In this document: positions 1 through 7,822 of the stretch, piece after piece
Layout of the letters: every line of letters begins with the position of its first letter
Numbering within the stretch: the stretch's first letter is position 1
Source of the DNA: 2-02-FULL-66-22 sp964576535
GTDB lineage: Bacteria; Methylomirabilota; Methylomirabilia; Methylomirabilales; 2-02-FULL-66-22
Direction: 5' to 3'
DNA length: 31,624 bases
NCBI GenBank assembly: GCA_964576535.1
Contig: CAZNWB010000036.1
Coordinates: forward strand, 1-31,624
Notes under the pieces: model-generated
The model's database searches: none
Seen by the model: the letters and a program-made list of their open reading frames with translations, nothing else
Told to the model about the DNA's origin: nothing
Translations under genes and position numbers: made by a program

Positions 1-121
1 TGAAGGAGAGGATCGCCAGGGCGACGATGGGGAGGAGGGCGCAGACGACGAACAGGGTGAAGATCCGCCGCGCCACGCGGCTGCGAAGGAAGCTCATGTC
101 GATCTTCATCCGCATTGGCAT
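1..121 (-). CDS. N-terminus of a membrane protein, possibly a sensor kinase or GGDEF/EAL protein (cut by the window edge)
   Basis: Only about 40 residues are visible; the gene runs off the left edge. From the ATG at 121 (alternatives in frame at 115, 109 and 97) the protein opens with a basic stretch followed by one hydrophobic helix reading IFTLFVVCALLPIVALAIL. A short Arg-rich start followed by a helix containing an LLP kink is common in N-terminally anchored sensor histidine kinases and diguanylate cyclases, but no catalytic domain can be seen, so the function is inference. It begins 9 bp after the stop of the GspG-like pseudopilin gene and is probably the distal gene of the same minus-strand operon. 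No clear Shine-Dalgarno sequence decides the start. Confidence 0.55.
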   Translation of the reverse strand, partial: MPMRMKIDMSFLRSRVARRIFTLFVVCALLPIVALAILSF

Positions 122-129
122 CTGCCGTT

Positions 130-687
130 TCAGTATTCCGAAGCCAGGCCGACAAACTGCCCGTTTAGCGCCCGCACGATGTCGTCCAGGCTGGTCGGTC
201 TGTCGAGATTTTCCTCGGTATCCCCGTCCGGGCCCATGCTGTACAGGTCGAAATCCGTGTTCAGCGGCCTGAACAGCTTATCCCAGCGCGCCTTCGACTT
301 TCCCTTCTTCGTGGTGGTATTCAGGAACTGATATGGATTCTTCCAGGGGTCCAGGAACTCGGCAGGTCTGACCTCCTCCAGCAGGTCGGGGAGCCTTCCG
401 TTGAACCCCTCGAAAGTGTAAATGTCATGTTCCAGCGTCCGGATGTCCACGATGGCCTTGGCCATGTAGGTGTTGTTGCGGTACCTCTGGTACATGGGGA
501 GCCCGATGCCGGTGAGGGTCACCACAATCGCCCCGAAGATGAGCAGCTCAACGATGGTGATGGCCCGACCGTCCTCCGCTCTCCCTCGCCAGGCCGAGGG
601 AAGGTATCCCGCGGCCATCCCGGGGCGCGAACTGGTGAGTCCGTCATCGCTCCACTGTACCCTGGGCCGTGTCGGATCGCAAGTCAC
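130..687 (-). CDS. GspG/PulG-like type II secretion or type IV pilus pseudopilin
   Basis: The 185-residue product carries a class III prepilin segment (ITIVELLIFGAIVV, about residues 43-56) followed by the GspG hallmarks DPWKNPYQF and DLYSMGPDG, the latter leading into an acidic stretch (DTEENLD) where GspG proteins bind calcium. Such proteins are inserted in the inner membrane, cleaved by prepilin peptidase and assembled in a pseudopilus. I chose the GTG at 687 because it overlaps the stop of the upstream lipoprotein gene as GTGA and has GAAGG 7 nt upstream. An ATG at 705 and one at 618 are also possible; the last gives a more usual short leader. Odd feature: the residue before the mature N-terminus would be Ala, not the near-invariant Gly. 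Confidence 0.82.
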   Translation of the reverse strand: MTCDPTRPRVQWSDDGLTSSRPGMAAGYLPSAWRGRAEDGRAITIVELLIFGAIVVTLTGIGLPMYQRYRNNTYMAKAIVDIRTLEHDIYTFEGFNGRLPDLLEEVRPAEFLDPWKNPYQFLNTTTKKGKSKARWDKLFRPLNTDFDLYSMGPDGDTEENLDRPTSLDDIVRALNGQFVGLASEY

Positions 688-1052
688 TGCGTGGCCTTCA
701 CCCATGCGATGGTTCGCTGGTTCTTCCAGCGCAACACGCCGTTGGCCGGGTCGTAGTAGAAGGCGAACTTGTATTCCTGCCCGCCCGGGTCCGTGTAGAA
801 CACCGTGTAGAGGGTCCCTGCCTCATCGCGCTCCTTCGTGACCTTCCCCACGGAGCGGAGGTGCGTCCCCTTCTCCCCGGCGCCGAAGGTGATGGTGGTT
901 CGGGTGAGCTCGATGAAGGTGTCCGCGTATTTCGGGGCCGAGGTCTTCCAGATCCCGATGAGATCCGCCGGAACGGTCTTGCTGCTTTCGGGGCCGCACC
1001 CGGCGAGGACCAGCACCAGGACGACAGAGACCGGGATCTTTCGGAAGGTCAT
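684..1052 (-). CDS. Small predicted lipoprotein in the pilin operon
   Basis: The 122-residue product starts with a lipoprotein signal peptide: basic MTFRK, a hydrophobic Val/Leu core, then the lipobox LAGC with the modified Cys near residue 19. The mature part is about 100 residues and reads like a beta-rich fold (alternating Tyr, Phe, Thr, Trp), ending in WKNQRTIAWVKATQ. I do not recognise the family. It may belong to the lipocalin-like small lipoproteins that measure compliance with a reference state, but nothing visible proves this. It lies between the PilX-like gene and the GspG-like gene in the minus-strand operon, and its stop overlaps the next GTG start. No strong Shine-Dalgarno precedes the ATG at 1052; the 121 bp upstream hold no gene. 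Confidence 0.72.
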   Translation of the reverse strand: MTFRKIPVSVVLVLVLAGCGPESSKTVPADLIGIWKTSAPKYADTFIELTRTTITFGAGEKGTHLRSVGKVTKERDEAGTLYTVFYTDPGGQEYKFAFYYDPANGVLRWKNQRTIAWVKATQ

Positions 1053-1173
1053 GGGTGTTGGGTGGCCCGTCGGGCACCCGAGGGGGAACGATCCCGCCCC
1101 TCGGCACGGTGGGCGCGAAGCCATCCCCCGATCGAAGGTATGGAAGCGCGACGCGAGGGTGGAGCGGCCGCCA

Positions 1174-2430
1174 CTAGTTCGGGATGATTTCTCGCCATGT
1201 CCCGCGGCGGATGGAGAACTTCTTGGGATCGTTGTGGCAGACCTCTTGGGTGGACATGGCCTGATCGAAGTGGACCTTCGTGTTGGCGCCCAGCATGACC
1301 GTCCGCCCGATGAGCGATCCAAAGATCTGCGACGAGGCCCCGATATAGACGTCGGTGTTCGTCCCGTACAGGCTGCCGTAGAAGCGGAAGCCGCTCTCGG
1401 CCGAGAAGCGAACGAAGTCCGCGGGGGCTCCGTCGCTCTTGGTGATGAGCCGGAGCTGGCTTCCTGGCTCGGACCCCAGCGTGACGTTGGACCCCAGCCG
1501 GACCACCCGACCCAACGCGTCCCCCGGGATCGGTGGCCCGGTCACGTAGATCGTGACCGGGCCGCTGACCGTCAGGGATGCGCCGTCCGCGAAGTCCAGA
1601 TATTGGTAGTAGTAGGTCGCGGCCGAAATGTTCTCCGTCTTGCCCTTTGGTATTTTCAAGCCTGGCGAGCCCGGCGTGCCCGGCGCGACCTGAGGGAACG
1701 ACTCGGGGGTGGCCTGCGCCGTCTTGCTCCCCGTCACGGTGACCCCGGCCCCTTCAAAGATGTCATCCCCGGCCTTGATATCCCCCTTGATCTCGGTGCT
1801 GTGATCTATGGCCACGTCGCCGTTGGCGCCGGTGTTTCCCCTGACGCCCGAGTTCCCGGCCGAATCGTAGGCCCCCCCGCCCGAGTCGAAGCTGTCCACC
1901 ACACCGGTGTCGCCAAGCCAAAGCTCCTTGTCGGTCCGATCGACCCCCACGTAACTATCGTCGTGGAGGATTCCGTTGGGGACGGTGGCGAAGGCCGCCC
2001 AGCGGAAGGGATAGGACACCGTGTCCACCGTGGCCCGGATCTCCGCCTTGGCGGTCCCGCCCGTCACTGGCACCGAGGCCGTCCCCACGAGGAGCCGGGC
2101 GCTGACGGCGGTACACCCGGGGATCGTCGTGACATTGACCGTGAAGGTCCCGCCCCCCAACAGGCCCGGGGCGGGGGTACGTTCCTCCACTACCGTGTTG
2201 GTCTCTCCGCCGTAGGCGGAGTTCGCGTTGAGCTGGACAAGGCCCTTTTGGATCGCCGCCTCGGCCAGGAGGTGGGCCTGGGCCGCCGCCCGCTCGTTCA
2301 GCGCGATCTGGGTCTCGGTCGAGGAGATCGTCAGGAAGGTCGTGCCGGCCAACAGCAGCACGGCCATAACGAGCATGACGACGACCAGCGCCGCCCCCTT
2401 TGGTTGCCTAGAGATTCCGTAGCTGCACAT
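1174..2430 (-). CDS. PilX-like type IV pilus assembly protein
   Basis: The 418-residue protein begins with a short leader, G12, then a hydrophobic segment (ALVVVMLVMAVLLLAGTTF) and the polar helix STETQIALNERAAAQAHLLAEAAI. This is the PilX N-terminal pattern: a GAAL start lacking Glu at position 5, followed by an ER-rich helix resembling NERAAAQ.AHLLAEAA. The remaining 370 residues are Gly/Ser/Thr/Asp-rich and repetitive, as in large minor pilins and adhesin-like pilus tip proteins. It overlaps the PilW-like gene by 23 bp, so translation is probably coupled. Expected role: minor pilin or pilus-tip component in the inner membrane and pilus. The length is about twice that of PilX of Pseudomonas, so the C-terminal region may be an added surface domain. 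Confidence 0.82.
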   Translation of the reverse strand: MCSYGISRQPKGAALVVVMLVMAVLLLAGTTFLTISSTETQIALNERAAAQAHLLAEAAIQKGLVQLNANSAYGGETNTVVEERTPAPGLLGGGTFTVNVTTIPGCTAVSARLLVGTASVPVTGGTAKAEIRATVDTVSYPFRWAAFATVPNGILHDDSYVGVDRTDKELWLGDTGVVDSFDSGGGAYDSAGNSGVRGNTGANGDVAIDHSTEIKGDIKAGDDIFEGAGVTVTGSKTAQATPESFPQVAPGTPGSPGLKIPKGKTENISAATYYYQYLDFADGASLTVSGPVTIYVTGPPIPGDALGRVVRLGSNVTLGSEPGSQLRLITKSDGAPADFVRFSAESGFRFYGSLYGTNTDVYIGASSQIFGSLIGRTVMLGANTKVHFDQAMSTQEVCHNDPKKFSIRRGTWREIIPN

Positions 2431-3112
2431 CGCTCGTCAGGGTGAAGGACTCTGCGGTGACACCGGGGCGCGAGCCCTGGGTCTTCAGGGTGATCGCCAC
2501 CCGGCGGATCCGGCGCATCTCCTCAAACGTCAGGATCTCCCTCTCGGTCAGCACGGCCTTTGGATCCGGCGGGCACGCCTGGGTGGTCTGCCGCTTTTGC
2601 GGCACCAGGATCCGGGTGTCACCATCGTAATAGGTAAAGGCCAGCACGGTCACGGAGCCGGTGAAGGGCTGGGCGCCACCGCCTAGAGAGAATTCCTTCG
2701 TCGAGGCGGCCCAGGAATTCTGCTGCCGACGCAGGGTGTTTTTGCTGCTTTCGAGATCGTAGGTGATCTGGCTCGTGTCGTTTTTCCCTTCCACGTCTGC
2801 CAGGAAGCTGAAACACCCAGCCGTCGCCGCCCGGATGGCGGCCTTCGGCGGGGGAGTCACGAGGGGGATGGCCCCGGTGGGATCATATCCCGCCATGCGC
2901 ATCTCCTGGGTCATCTTGGCCAGTCCCACACGCGCGTTCTGCTGCAGGTCGGCCTTCAGCTCGCCCTTGCTGAAGGTATTCAGCATCGTGATGTAGACCA
3001 TGTACACACTTCCGAAGACGATGGAGATCAAGGCAGTGCTGATGAGGATCTCTACCAGCGTCATCCCACGCGCAGACCCGGCGGCGGTTCGTTCATTCCG
3101 TCTTGGCGACAT
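2408..3112 (-). CDS. PilW-like minor pilin
   Basis: This 234-residue protein has a basic leader ending in SARG (residues 13-16), then MTLVEILISTALISIVFGSVYMVY, giving the expected Gly at -1 and Glu at +5 of the mature protein. The following helix (ELKADLQQNARVGLAKMTQEMRMAGYDP) is the signature of PilW and GspJ-type proteins. The start is an ATG at 3112, overlapping the stop of the PilV-like gene by 20 bp; its own stop lies 23 bp inside the PilX-like gene. Predicted role: priming complex for type IV pilus assembly together with the neighbouring PilV-, PilX- and FimT-like proteins. The gene order FimT/GspH-PilV-PilW-PilX matches minor-pilin operons of many Gram-negative bacteria. Confidence 0.87.
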   Translation of the reverse strand: MSPRRNERTAAGSARGMTLVEILISTALISIVFGSVYMVYITMLNTFSKGELKADLQQNARVGLAKMTQEMRMAGYDPTGAIPLVTPPPKAAIRAATAGCFSFLADVEGKNDTSQITYDLESSKNTLRRQQNSWAASTKEFSLGGGAQPFTGSVTVLAFTYYDGDTRILVPQKRQTTQACPPDPKAVLTEREILTFEEMRRIRRVAITLKTQGSRPGVTAESFTLTSDVQLRNL

Positions 3113-3656
3113 ACGTGACCAGACTTACGGACCGCGATCCCTGGCTGGTCCAGGTGACCGTGACCGTCACCAGGCGAAGCTCCGTGGGACATGGCACACT
3201 GGTGTTGATTGTGCCGTTGGGATTCACACAGTCCACGCGGACGGTGCCGTACCCCTCCGGCAGTCCCTGCCCCGAAGCCCCCGTCCCCGCGCTCAGCATG
3301 TCGCACGCCCACTTTTTTTTATTGTAGTCCGGAAGAGCAGGATTCACCGGGCAGGTGAAGGTCGGGGGATTATTCATCAGTTCCGTCGTCAGAGGCATCG
3401 TGGTGAATCCATTATAATAGGTATCCAGGCGGTCGAAGGTGTCGGCCTGGATCATCTCGACCATCTCCCGCACCAGCATCGTGGCCTTGCTTGTGTGCCC
3501 GCCGGTGATAACGGAGCGCAGCCCTGCGGGGAACATACTCGCCACGCCTAGCAGCCCGATGGCCATCACCGAGATGGCAAACAGCACCTCGATCAGGGTA
3601 AGACCCGGCCGGCCGAGGTGCCCTCTCGCTCTCAGGGAGGACAAGACCCCTGACAC
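3093..3656 (-). CDS. PilV/GspI-like minor pilin
   Basis: The product has an RxGR-P-G leader then LTLIEVLFAISVMAIGLLGV, with Gly at -1 and Glu at +5, a textbook prepilin segment, followed by a helix (TSKATMLVREMVEMIQADTFDR) typical of PilV. There is no ATG near the leader. I chose the in-frame GTG at 3656, which gives an 18-residue leader (187 residues in total); a TTG at 3644 is equally possible. Either start lies inside the 3' end of the GspH-like gene (25 or 13 bp overlap), implying coupled translation. The reading frame stays open upstream to 4178, but that part is only a shadow of the GspH-like gene. The C-terminal part contains three cysteines that could form a disulfide, as in many minor pilins. 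Confidence 0.83.
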   Translation of the reverse strand: MSGVLSSLRARGHLGRPGLTLIEVLFAISVMAIGLLGVASMFPAGLRSVITGGHTSKATMLVREMVEMIQADTFDRLDTYYNGFTTMPLTTELMNNPPTFTCPVNPALPDYNKKKWACDMLSAGTGASGQGLPEGYGTVRVDCVNPNGTINTSVPCPTELRLVTVTVTWTSQGSRSVSLVTYVAKTE

Positions 3657-4144
3657 ACCCTGACCTGGCCGGTGGAGGCCACCTTCACCTCGTACTTTCC
3701 CACCAAGTTTGTCAGTGTGTAGGTGCTGCCGCTCGCCATCCCGTCGGGTGAGAAGGTTGCCGTTGCGCTGGCGCCGATCGTGACATCGGGGGGAAGCTTT
3801 ATGGCGGTGCCGGTCTCGCTGATCCACTTGGCCTTGTTCGGCAACCCGATATCCCGCTCCAGGCTGTACTGCCCCTCCTGCATGGGAAGGATGCAGCTCG
3901 AGACGCAGACCCGGAACCGCTGCTGGGACGTCAGCGCCCGCTGCCGCGCCAACCGGAGGTCTCCGCCCAATTGCCAGGCCGCCCCCCGCAGGCGAAATCC
4001 CTGCACCACTGGACCCATCCGGGGGACGGCAAGCGAGGCCAGGATCACCATCGCCACGGTCAGGATGATCAGCTCGATGAAGGTGACGCCACGCCCCCCT
4101 TTTAAAAGCCACCGGGGATGCCTGCGGCGCGGGAATCCAGTCAT
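3632..4144 (-). CDS. GspH/FimT-like minor pilin
   Basis: The 170-residue protein has a basic leader (FPRRRHPRW) ending in GGRG, then VTFIELIILTVAMVILASLAVP with Glu at +5. After the helix comes RGAAWQLGGDLRLARQRALTSQQRF, the typical GspH/FimT motif in which a helix with LARQRA is followed by a beta-rich domain. Two cysteines (CVSSC) lie near the middle and two more near the C-terminus. The ATG at 4144 gives a 19-residue leader; a GTG at 4171 is possible. It is the first gene of the minus-strand minor-pilin operon, with 119 bp to the next gene upstream. FimT/GspH proteins are minor pilins; some bind DNA during uptake, which cannot be judged here. Confidence 0.84.
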   Translation of the reverse strand: MTGFPRRRHPRWLLKGGRGVTFIELIILTVAMVILASLAVPRMGPVVQGFRLRGAAWQLGGDLRLARQRALTSQQRFRVCVSSCILPMQEGQYSLERDIGLPNKAKWISETGTAIKLPPDVTIGASATATFSPDGMASGSTYTLTNLVGKYEVKVASTGQVRVCQGSCPP

Positions 4145-4263
4145 CGGATTGCAGCGGAGTCCAGCTCGCACGGGCCATGAGTCACGCTGGGCCTGGCGCT
4201 TCGGCCGGCGGGCTCCCGTCCGTGACCCCGTGTCCGGTCCCCGTGCCCGCCGGCGTGGGCGCG

Positions 4264-5028
4264 TCAGAACCGGTACAGGGTCCCATCCTCCAGGGCGTGG
4301 AGCGCCGGCCGCCGCAACCGTTTCAGCTCCGCCAGAATTTCCGACCGGAAGCTCGGCTTGACGTGGTACACGTACACCGGAACATCCCGGTCCAGCTTTT
4401 CCAGCTCCTTTTCCAGGGTCTGCGGCGTCAGATGCCCGCTGACGTCGGCGATCTCCTGCAGCCGGTTGGGGAACGTCGTCTCAACACACACCGCCAGGAG
4501 GCGCGGAACCTCCCGCGCGTGTCGCCAGATCGCCTCCGTCGGCCCGGTGTCCCCGATGTGAAGCAGCGTCCCCCCGCCGCGGGCCTGAATGAAATAGGCG
4601 ACACACTCTACGGTGTGATTCACCCGGATCGCCGTGATACTGAATCCCGCCAGCTCGAACGGTCCATCCTCGGGCACTTCCCGGTACAGGAGGGTCGGAA
4701 AGGCGCTGGAGGGGATCCGGGCGAAGTCCGGCCAGAGAACGTCGTTCAGGAGATTGCGCCGCACGCCGTCCAAGGTCGGCGCGATGCCGTGGACCTGGAC
4801 CGGGCTGTCCCGCATCCCGAAAACGTTGTCGGCCACAAGGGGTAAGCCCCCCGTGTGATCCAAGTGCGAGTGTGTGAGGAGAATATGGTCAATTTTTGCC
4901 TGCTCGCTGACCTCCAGCGCCATCGACACGGATCCCGTGTCAATGAGCAGGCGGTCCTCCAGCAAGAAGCTCGACAGGCGAAAGCCCGGCGCTTCACCTC
5001 CTGAACATCCCAGGACGTGGTATTTCAT
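4264..5028 (-). CDS. Metallo-beta-lactamase-fold class II cyclic-nucleotide phosphodiesterase-like protein
   Basis: The 254-residue protein has the metal-binding motif THSHLDHTGGLP (H53, H55, D57, H58), a later NHTVEC, then GDTGPTEAIW and a C-terminal YHVKP. This order of metal ligands and the HSHLDHxGGLP form fit the class II 3',5'-cyclic-AMP/GMP phosphodiesterases (yeast PDE1, Vibrio CpdP type) within the metallo-beta-lactamase superfamily. Expected reaction: hydrolysis of the 3' bond of a cyclic nucleotide by two metal ions in the cytosol. Other members of the superfamily (RNase Z-like) cannot be excluded. It lies between the pilin operon and trpA, all on the minus strand, with 163 bp to trpA. 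Type IV pili are often cyclic-nucleotide controlled, but a link here is only suggested by position. Confidence 0.8.
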   Translation of the reverse strand: MKYHVLGCSGGEAPGFRLSSFLLEDRLLIDTGSVSMALEVSEQAKIDHILLTHSHLDHTGGLPLVADNVFGMRDSPVQVHGIAPTLDGVRRNLLNDVLWPDFARIPSSAFPTLLYREVPEDGPFELAGFSITAIRVNHTVECVAYFIQARGGGTLLHIGDTGPTEAIWRHAREVPRLLAVCVETTFPNRLQEIADVSGHLTPQTLEKELEKLDRDVPVYVYHVKPSFRSEILAELKRLRRPALHALEDGTLYRF

Positions 5029-5191
5029 GTCCTTGCCGCCCCACTCTGCGTCACCCGTCGCCCCGGGAACGGCCTATCTGCTTCCAGGATCAGCAAAGGC
5101 CGAAGTGGCGGGGCTGGCCGAGAATCAGTAACCTTGGGAACACGTGCAACCTCCATTCCATGCTGGGTTAGGCGTCATTCCGGGCGGCGCC

Positions 5192-5992
5192 TTACCCCAC
5201 TGCCGACCGGAGGCCTGCGAGAAACTCCCCCGCCTGCGAAATGAAAGACGGCTGGCCGAGCGAGGCCTCGATTTTTGCCACGATTGCCGAGCCGACGATC
5301 ACCGCATCGGCCAGCGAGGCCACCTCTCCCGCCTGGGCGGGGGTCGAGATCCCGAAACCGACGGCCAGCGGCCGGTCCGTCAGCGCTCGAATCCGCTGGA
5401 TCCCGTCGGTGAGGTCCGCAGGCAGGCGATCCCGCGGACCTGTGACTCCCCGCAGGGAAACGTAGTATATATAGCCGCGACTTCGCGCACTGATCAAGGA
5501 GATTCTCCGGTCCGGACTGGTCGGGGCGACGAGCAAGACCGGATGGACGCCTGCATCTCCAAGGGCTTCCGTGACCCCGTCCATCTCCTCGGGCGGGCAG
5601 TCGGAGAGGATCAGGCCGTCCACCCCAGCGTCCCGCGCAGCGGCGGGAAACCGATCCAGGCCGAAGCGATGGATGGGATTGACATAGCTCATGAGAACAA
5701 TCGGGATCTCGGAATGCCGCCGGACGCGGGCCGTAAGATCCAGGATCCGACCCAGGCTGGCCCCGGCGGCGAGCGCCCGCTGGTAGGCCCGCTGGTTCAC
5801 CACGCCGTCGGCGAGCGGATCGGAGAATGGCACACCCAGTTCCACCAGGTCCGCCCCGCGCACCTCGAACTCCTGGACCAGGGCCTCGGTGGCCTCCAGG
5901 GAGGGGTCGCCCGCCGCCAGAAAGGGAATCAGCCCCTTGCGGCCCTCCCGCCTGAGGCGGGCAAAGACCCGGTCAATCCGGTTCTGGCTCAT
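5192..5992 (-). CDS. trpA: Tryptophan synthase alpha chain
   Basis: The 266-residue protein converts indole-3-glycerol phosphate to indole and glyceraldehyde 3-phosphate and passes the indole to TrpB. The active site is clear: VELGVPFSDPLADG holds the catalytic E51 and D62 (E49 and D60 in E. coli). Other family blocks are LIPFLAAGDP near the N-terminus, VLLVAPTSPDRR and the phosphate-binding GFGISTPAQ and DAVIVGSAIV. Length is normal for the family. The ATG at 5992 overlaps the trpB stop as ATGA, so the two subunits are translationally coupled. It is the last gene of the trp operon. No clear terminator is visible in the 163 bp that follow. Confidence 0.97.
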   Translation of the reverse strand: MSQNRIDRVFARLRREGRKGLIPFLAAGDPSLEATEALVQEFEVRGADLVELGVPFSDPLADGVVNQRAYQRALAAGASLGRILDLTARVRRHSEIPIVLMSYVNPIHRFGLDRFPAAARDAGVDGLILSDCPPEEMDGVTEALGDAGVHPVLLVAPTSPDRRISLISARSRGYIYYVSLRGVTGPRDRLPADLTDGIQRIRALTDRPLAVGFGISTPAQAGEVASLADAVIVGSAIVAKIEASLGQPSFISQAGEFLAGLRSAVG

Positions 5993-7233
5993 GCGGCGCC
6001 TCCCGGCCGCATGCCCAGGGCGGCCGCCGCAACCTCCACGTCCTTGTCGCCCCGGCCCGAGAGGTTGAGGATCACGCTGCCCTCCCGCCCGAGGGTCGGC
6101 GCGATCCGGGCGAGGTGCGCCACGGCGTGGGCCGACTCCAGCGCGGGAATGATCCCCTCGGTTTCGCACAGCAGCCGAAATCCCTCCAGCGCCTCGGCAT
6201 CCGTGACCGAGGGGTACTCGATCCGCCCCAGGTCGTGGTAGTAGCTGTGTTCCGGTCCCACCCCGGAGTAATCCAGGCCGGCCGAGACCGAGTGGGTGAC
6301 GCGGATCTGCCCGTCGGCATCCTGGAGGACATAGCTCCGCGTGCCGTGCAGGATCCCCACCGTCCGCTCCGCGAACCGGGCCGCGTGCTCTCCCGAGGCG
6401 ATGCCCAGCCCGCCCGCCTCCACGCCGATCATCCGGATCTGTCGGTCATCCAGGAACGCGTGGAACAGCCCGATGGCATTGCTGCCGCCGCCCACGCAGG
6501 CGACGAGGGAGTCCGGCAACCGTCCTTCGACCTCCAGGATCTGCCGTCGCGCCTCCTGCCCGATGATGACCTGGAAATCCCGCACCATCATTGGATAGGG
6601 GTGGGCGCCCAGGACCGACCCCAGGACGTAATAGGTCGTGTCCACGTTGGTCACCCAGTCGCGCATGGCCTCGTTGATCGCGTCCTTCAGCGTGCGGCTC
6701 CCCGAATCCACGCCGGTCACGGTGGCCCCCAGCAGGCGCATGCGGACCACGTTCAGCGCCTGCCGCCGCATATCCTCCGTCCCCATGTATACCTGGCAGG
6801 CAAGACCCAAGAGGGCCGCCACCGTCGCCGTCGCCACCCCGTGCTGTCCCGCCCCCGTCTCGGCAATCACCCGCCGCTTTCCCATGCGGCGGGCGAGCAG
6901 GATCTGCCCCACCGTGTTGTTGATCTTGTGGGCGCCGGTGTGGCACAGGTCCTCCCGCTTGAGGTAGATGCGGGGGCCGCAGAGCCGCTCGCTGAGCCGC
7001 CGGGCGAAATACAGCGGCGTCGGGCGCCCCACGTACTGGCGCAGGGTGTAGGCCAGCTCTTCTTGAAAGGTCGCGTCCCGTTTGGCCGCCTCGTAGGCTT
7101 CCGTCAAGACCTCCAGGGCGGCCATCAGGGTCTCGGGGACGTACCGCCCCCCATAGGGGCCGAAGTGACCTTGCGCATCGGGGAGCTGGCTCTGCGGACG
7201 ATCAACCGAGATCGGCTTGGCGGACGGCGGCAA
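5989..7233 (-). CDS. trpB: Tryptophan synthase beta chain
   Basis: The 414-residue enzyme makes L-tryptophan from indole and serine with pyridoxal phosphate. The PLP lysine is K103 in HTGAHKINN. Also visible are the ETGAGQHG loop, the phosphate-binding GGGSNAIG, the amino-terminal GHFGPYGGRYVPETL and the C-terminal LSGRGDKD. This is the standard TrpB1 type. The start is a TTG at 7233: no ATG or GTG lies before the conserved N-terminal block, and GAGGGAG stands 4 nt upstream. The start lies 32 bp inside trpF and the stop overlaps trpA, so translation is coupled on both sides. The long opposite-strand open frame over this gene is a shadow caused by high GC. Confidence 0.97.
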   Translation of the reverse strand: MPPSAKPISVDRPQSQLPDAQGHFGPYGGRYVPETLMAALEVLTEAYEAAKRDATFQEELAYTLRQYVGRPTPLYFARRLSERLCGPRIYLKREDLCHTGAHKINNTVGQILLARRMGKRRVIAETGAGQHGVATATVAALLGLACQVYMGTEDMRRQALNVVRMRLLGATVTGVDSGSRTLKDAINEAMRDWVTNVDTTYYVLGSVLGAHPYPMMVRDFQVIIGQEARRQILEVEGRLPDSLVACVGGGSNAIGLFHAFLDDRQIRMIGVEAGGLGIASGEHAARFAERTVGILHGTRSYVLQDADGQIRVTHSVSAGLDYSGVGPEHSYYHDLGRIEYPSVTDAEALEGFRLLCETEGIIPALESAHAVAHLARIAPTLGREGSVILNLSGRGDKDVEVAAAALGMRPGGAA

Positions 7234-7822
7234 TGAACTCCCTCACTTTCTGGTGGTCCTTCCGTCCGGGACTCACCTCCACGCCACTGCTCACATCCAC
7301 CCCGTAGGGCCGGACCTGGCGAACGGCCGGCCCCACCGTATCCGGTCGCAGGCCGCCGGAAAGAATGATGGGCGCGTGCCCCTTGGCCTGCACCGCCAGC
7401 TCCCAGGAAACGGGGGTCCCGGTCCCCCCGGCCTGACCCTCGACGAAAGCGTCCAGCAAGAAGGCATGGGCCGGATAGGTGGGGAGGATCCGCAGGCTCT
7501 CCGCGTCCCGCACCCGGACCGCCTTGATCACCCGGAGGGGAATGCGGCGGCTGTACTCCTCGGGTTCATCCCCGTGCAGCTGGACCGCCTGCAGGCCACA
7601 GCGGGCGGCGATGCGCAGGACCTCTTCCAGCGGCTGATTCATGAACACGCCCACCGGTGTGACGAAGGGGGGAAGAACGCCCACGATCCGCTCCGCCACC
7701 TCCGGCCGGACGCAGCGCGGCGTTCCAGGCACGAAGACGAATCCCAGAGCATCCGCGCCCGCCTCGACCGCTGCGACAGCGTCCTCCCGGGAGGTGATCC
7801 CGCAGACCTTCACCCGCGTCAC
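7202..7822 (-). CDS. trpF: Phosphoribosylanthranilate isomerase
   Basis: The 206-residue (beta/alpha)8 enzyme carries out the Amadori rearrangement of phosphoribosylanthranilate in tryptophan synthesis. Visible blocks are VKVCGIT with the catalytic Cys7, ADALGFVF near residue 25, QLHGDE, LLDAFVEGQAGGTG with the catalytic Asp, and ILSGGLRPD and GVDVSSGVE, which bind the phosphate. Length is normal. The start is GTG at 7822, overlapping the trpC stop as GTGA. TrpF and TrpC are separate genes here and not the fused TrpCF of enterobacteria. Confidence 0.97.
   Translation of the reverse strand: MTRVKVCGITSREDAVAAVEAGADALGFVFVPGTPRCVRPEVAERIVGVLPPFVTPVGVFMNQPLEEVLRIAARCGLQAVQLHGDEPEEYSRRIPLRVIKAVRVRDAESLRILPTYPAHAFLLDAFVEGQAGGTGTPVSWELAVQAKGHAPIILSGGLRPDTVGPAVRQVRPYGVDVSSGVEVSPGRKDHQKVREFIAAVRQADLG

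Noticed and set aside
838..2445. 535-codon open frame on the plus strand
   Set aside because: It covers the PilX-like gene and lipoprotein on the other strand, is Arg/Gly/Pro-rich and lacks domains, so it is a GC-driven shadow.
6115..7236. 373-codon plus-strand frame over trpB
   Set aside because: The trpB frame has all catalytic motifs; the opposite frame is His/Arg/Gly-rich shadow sequence.
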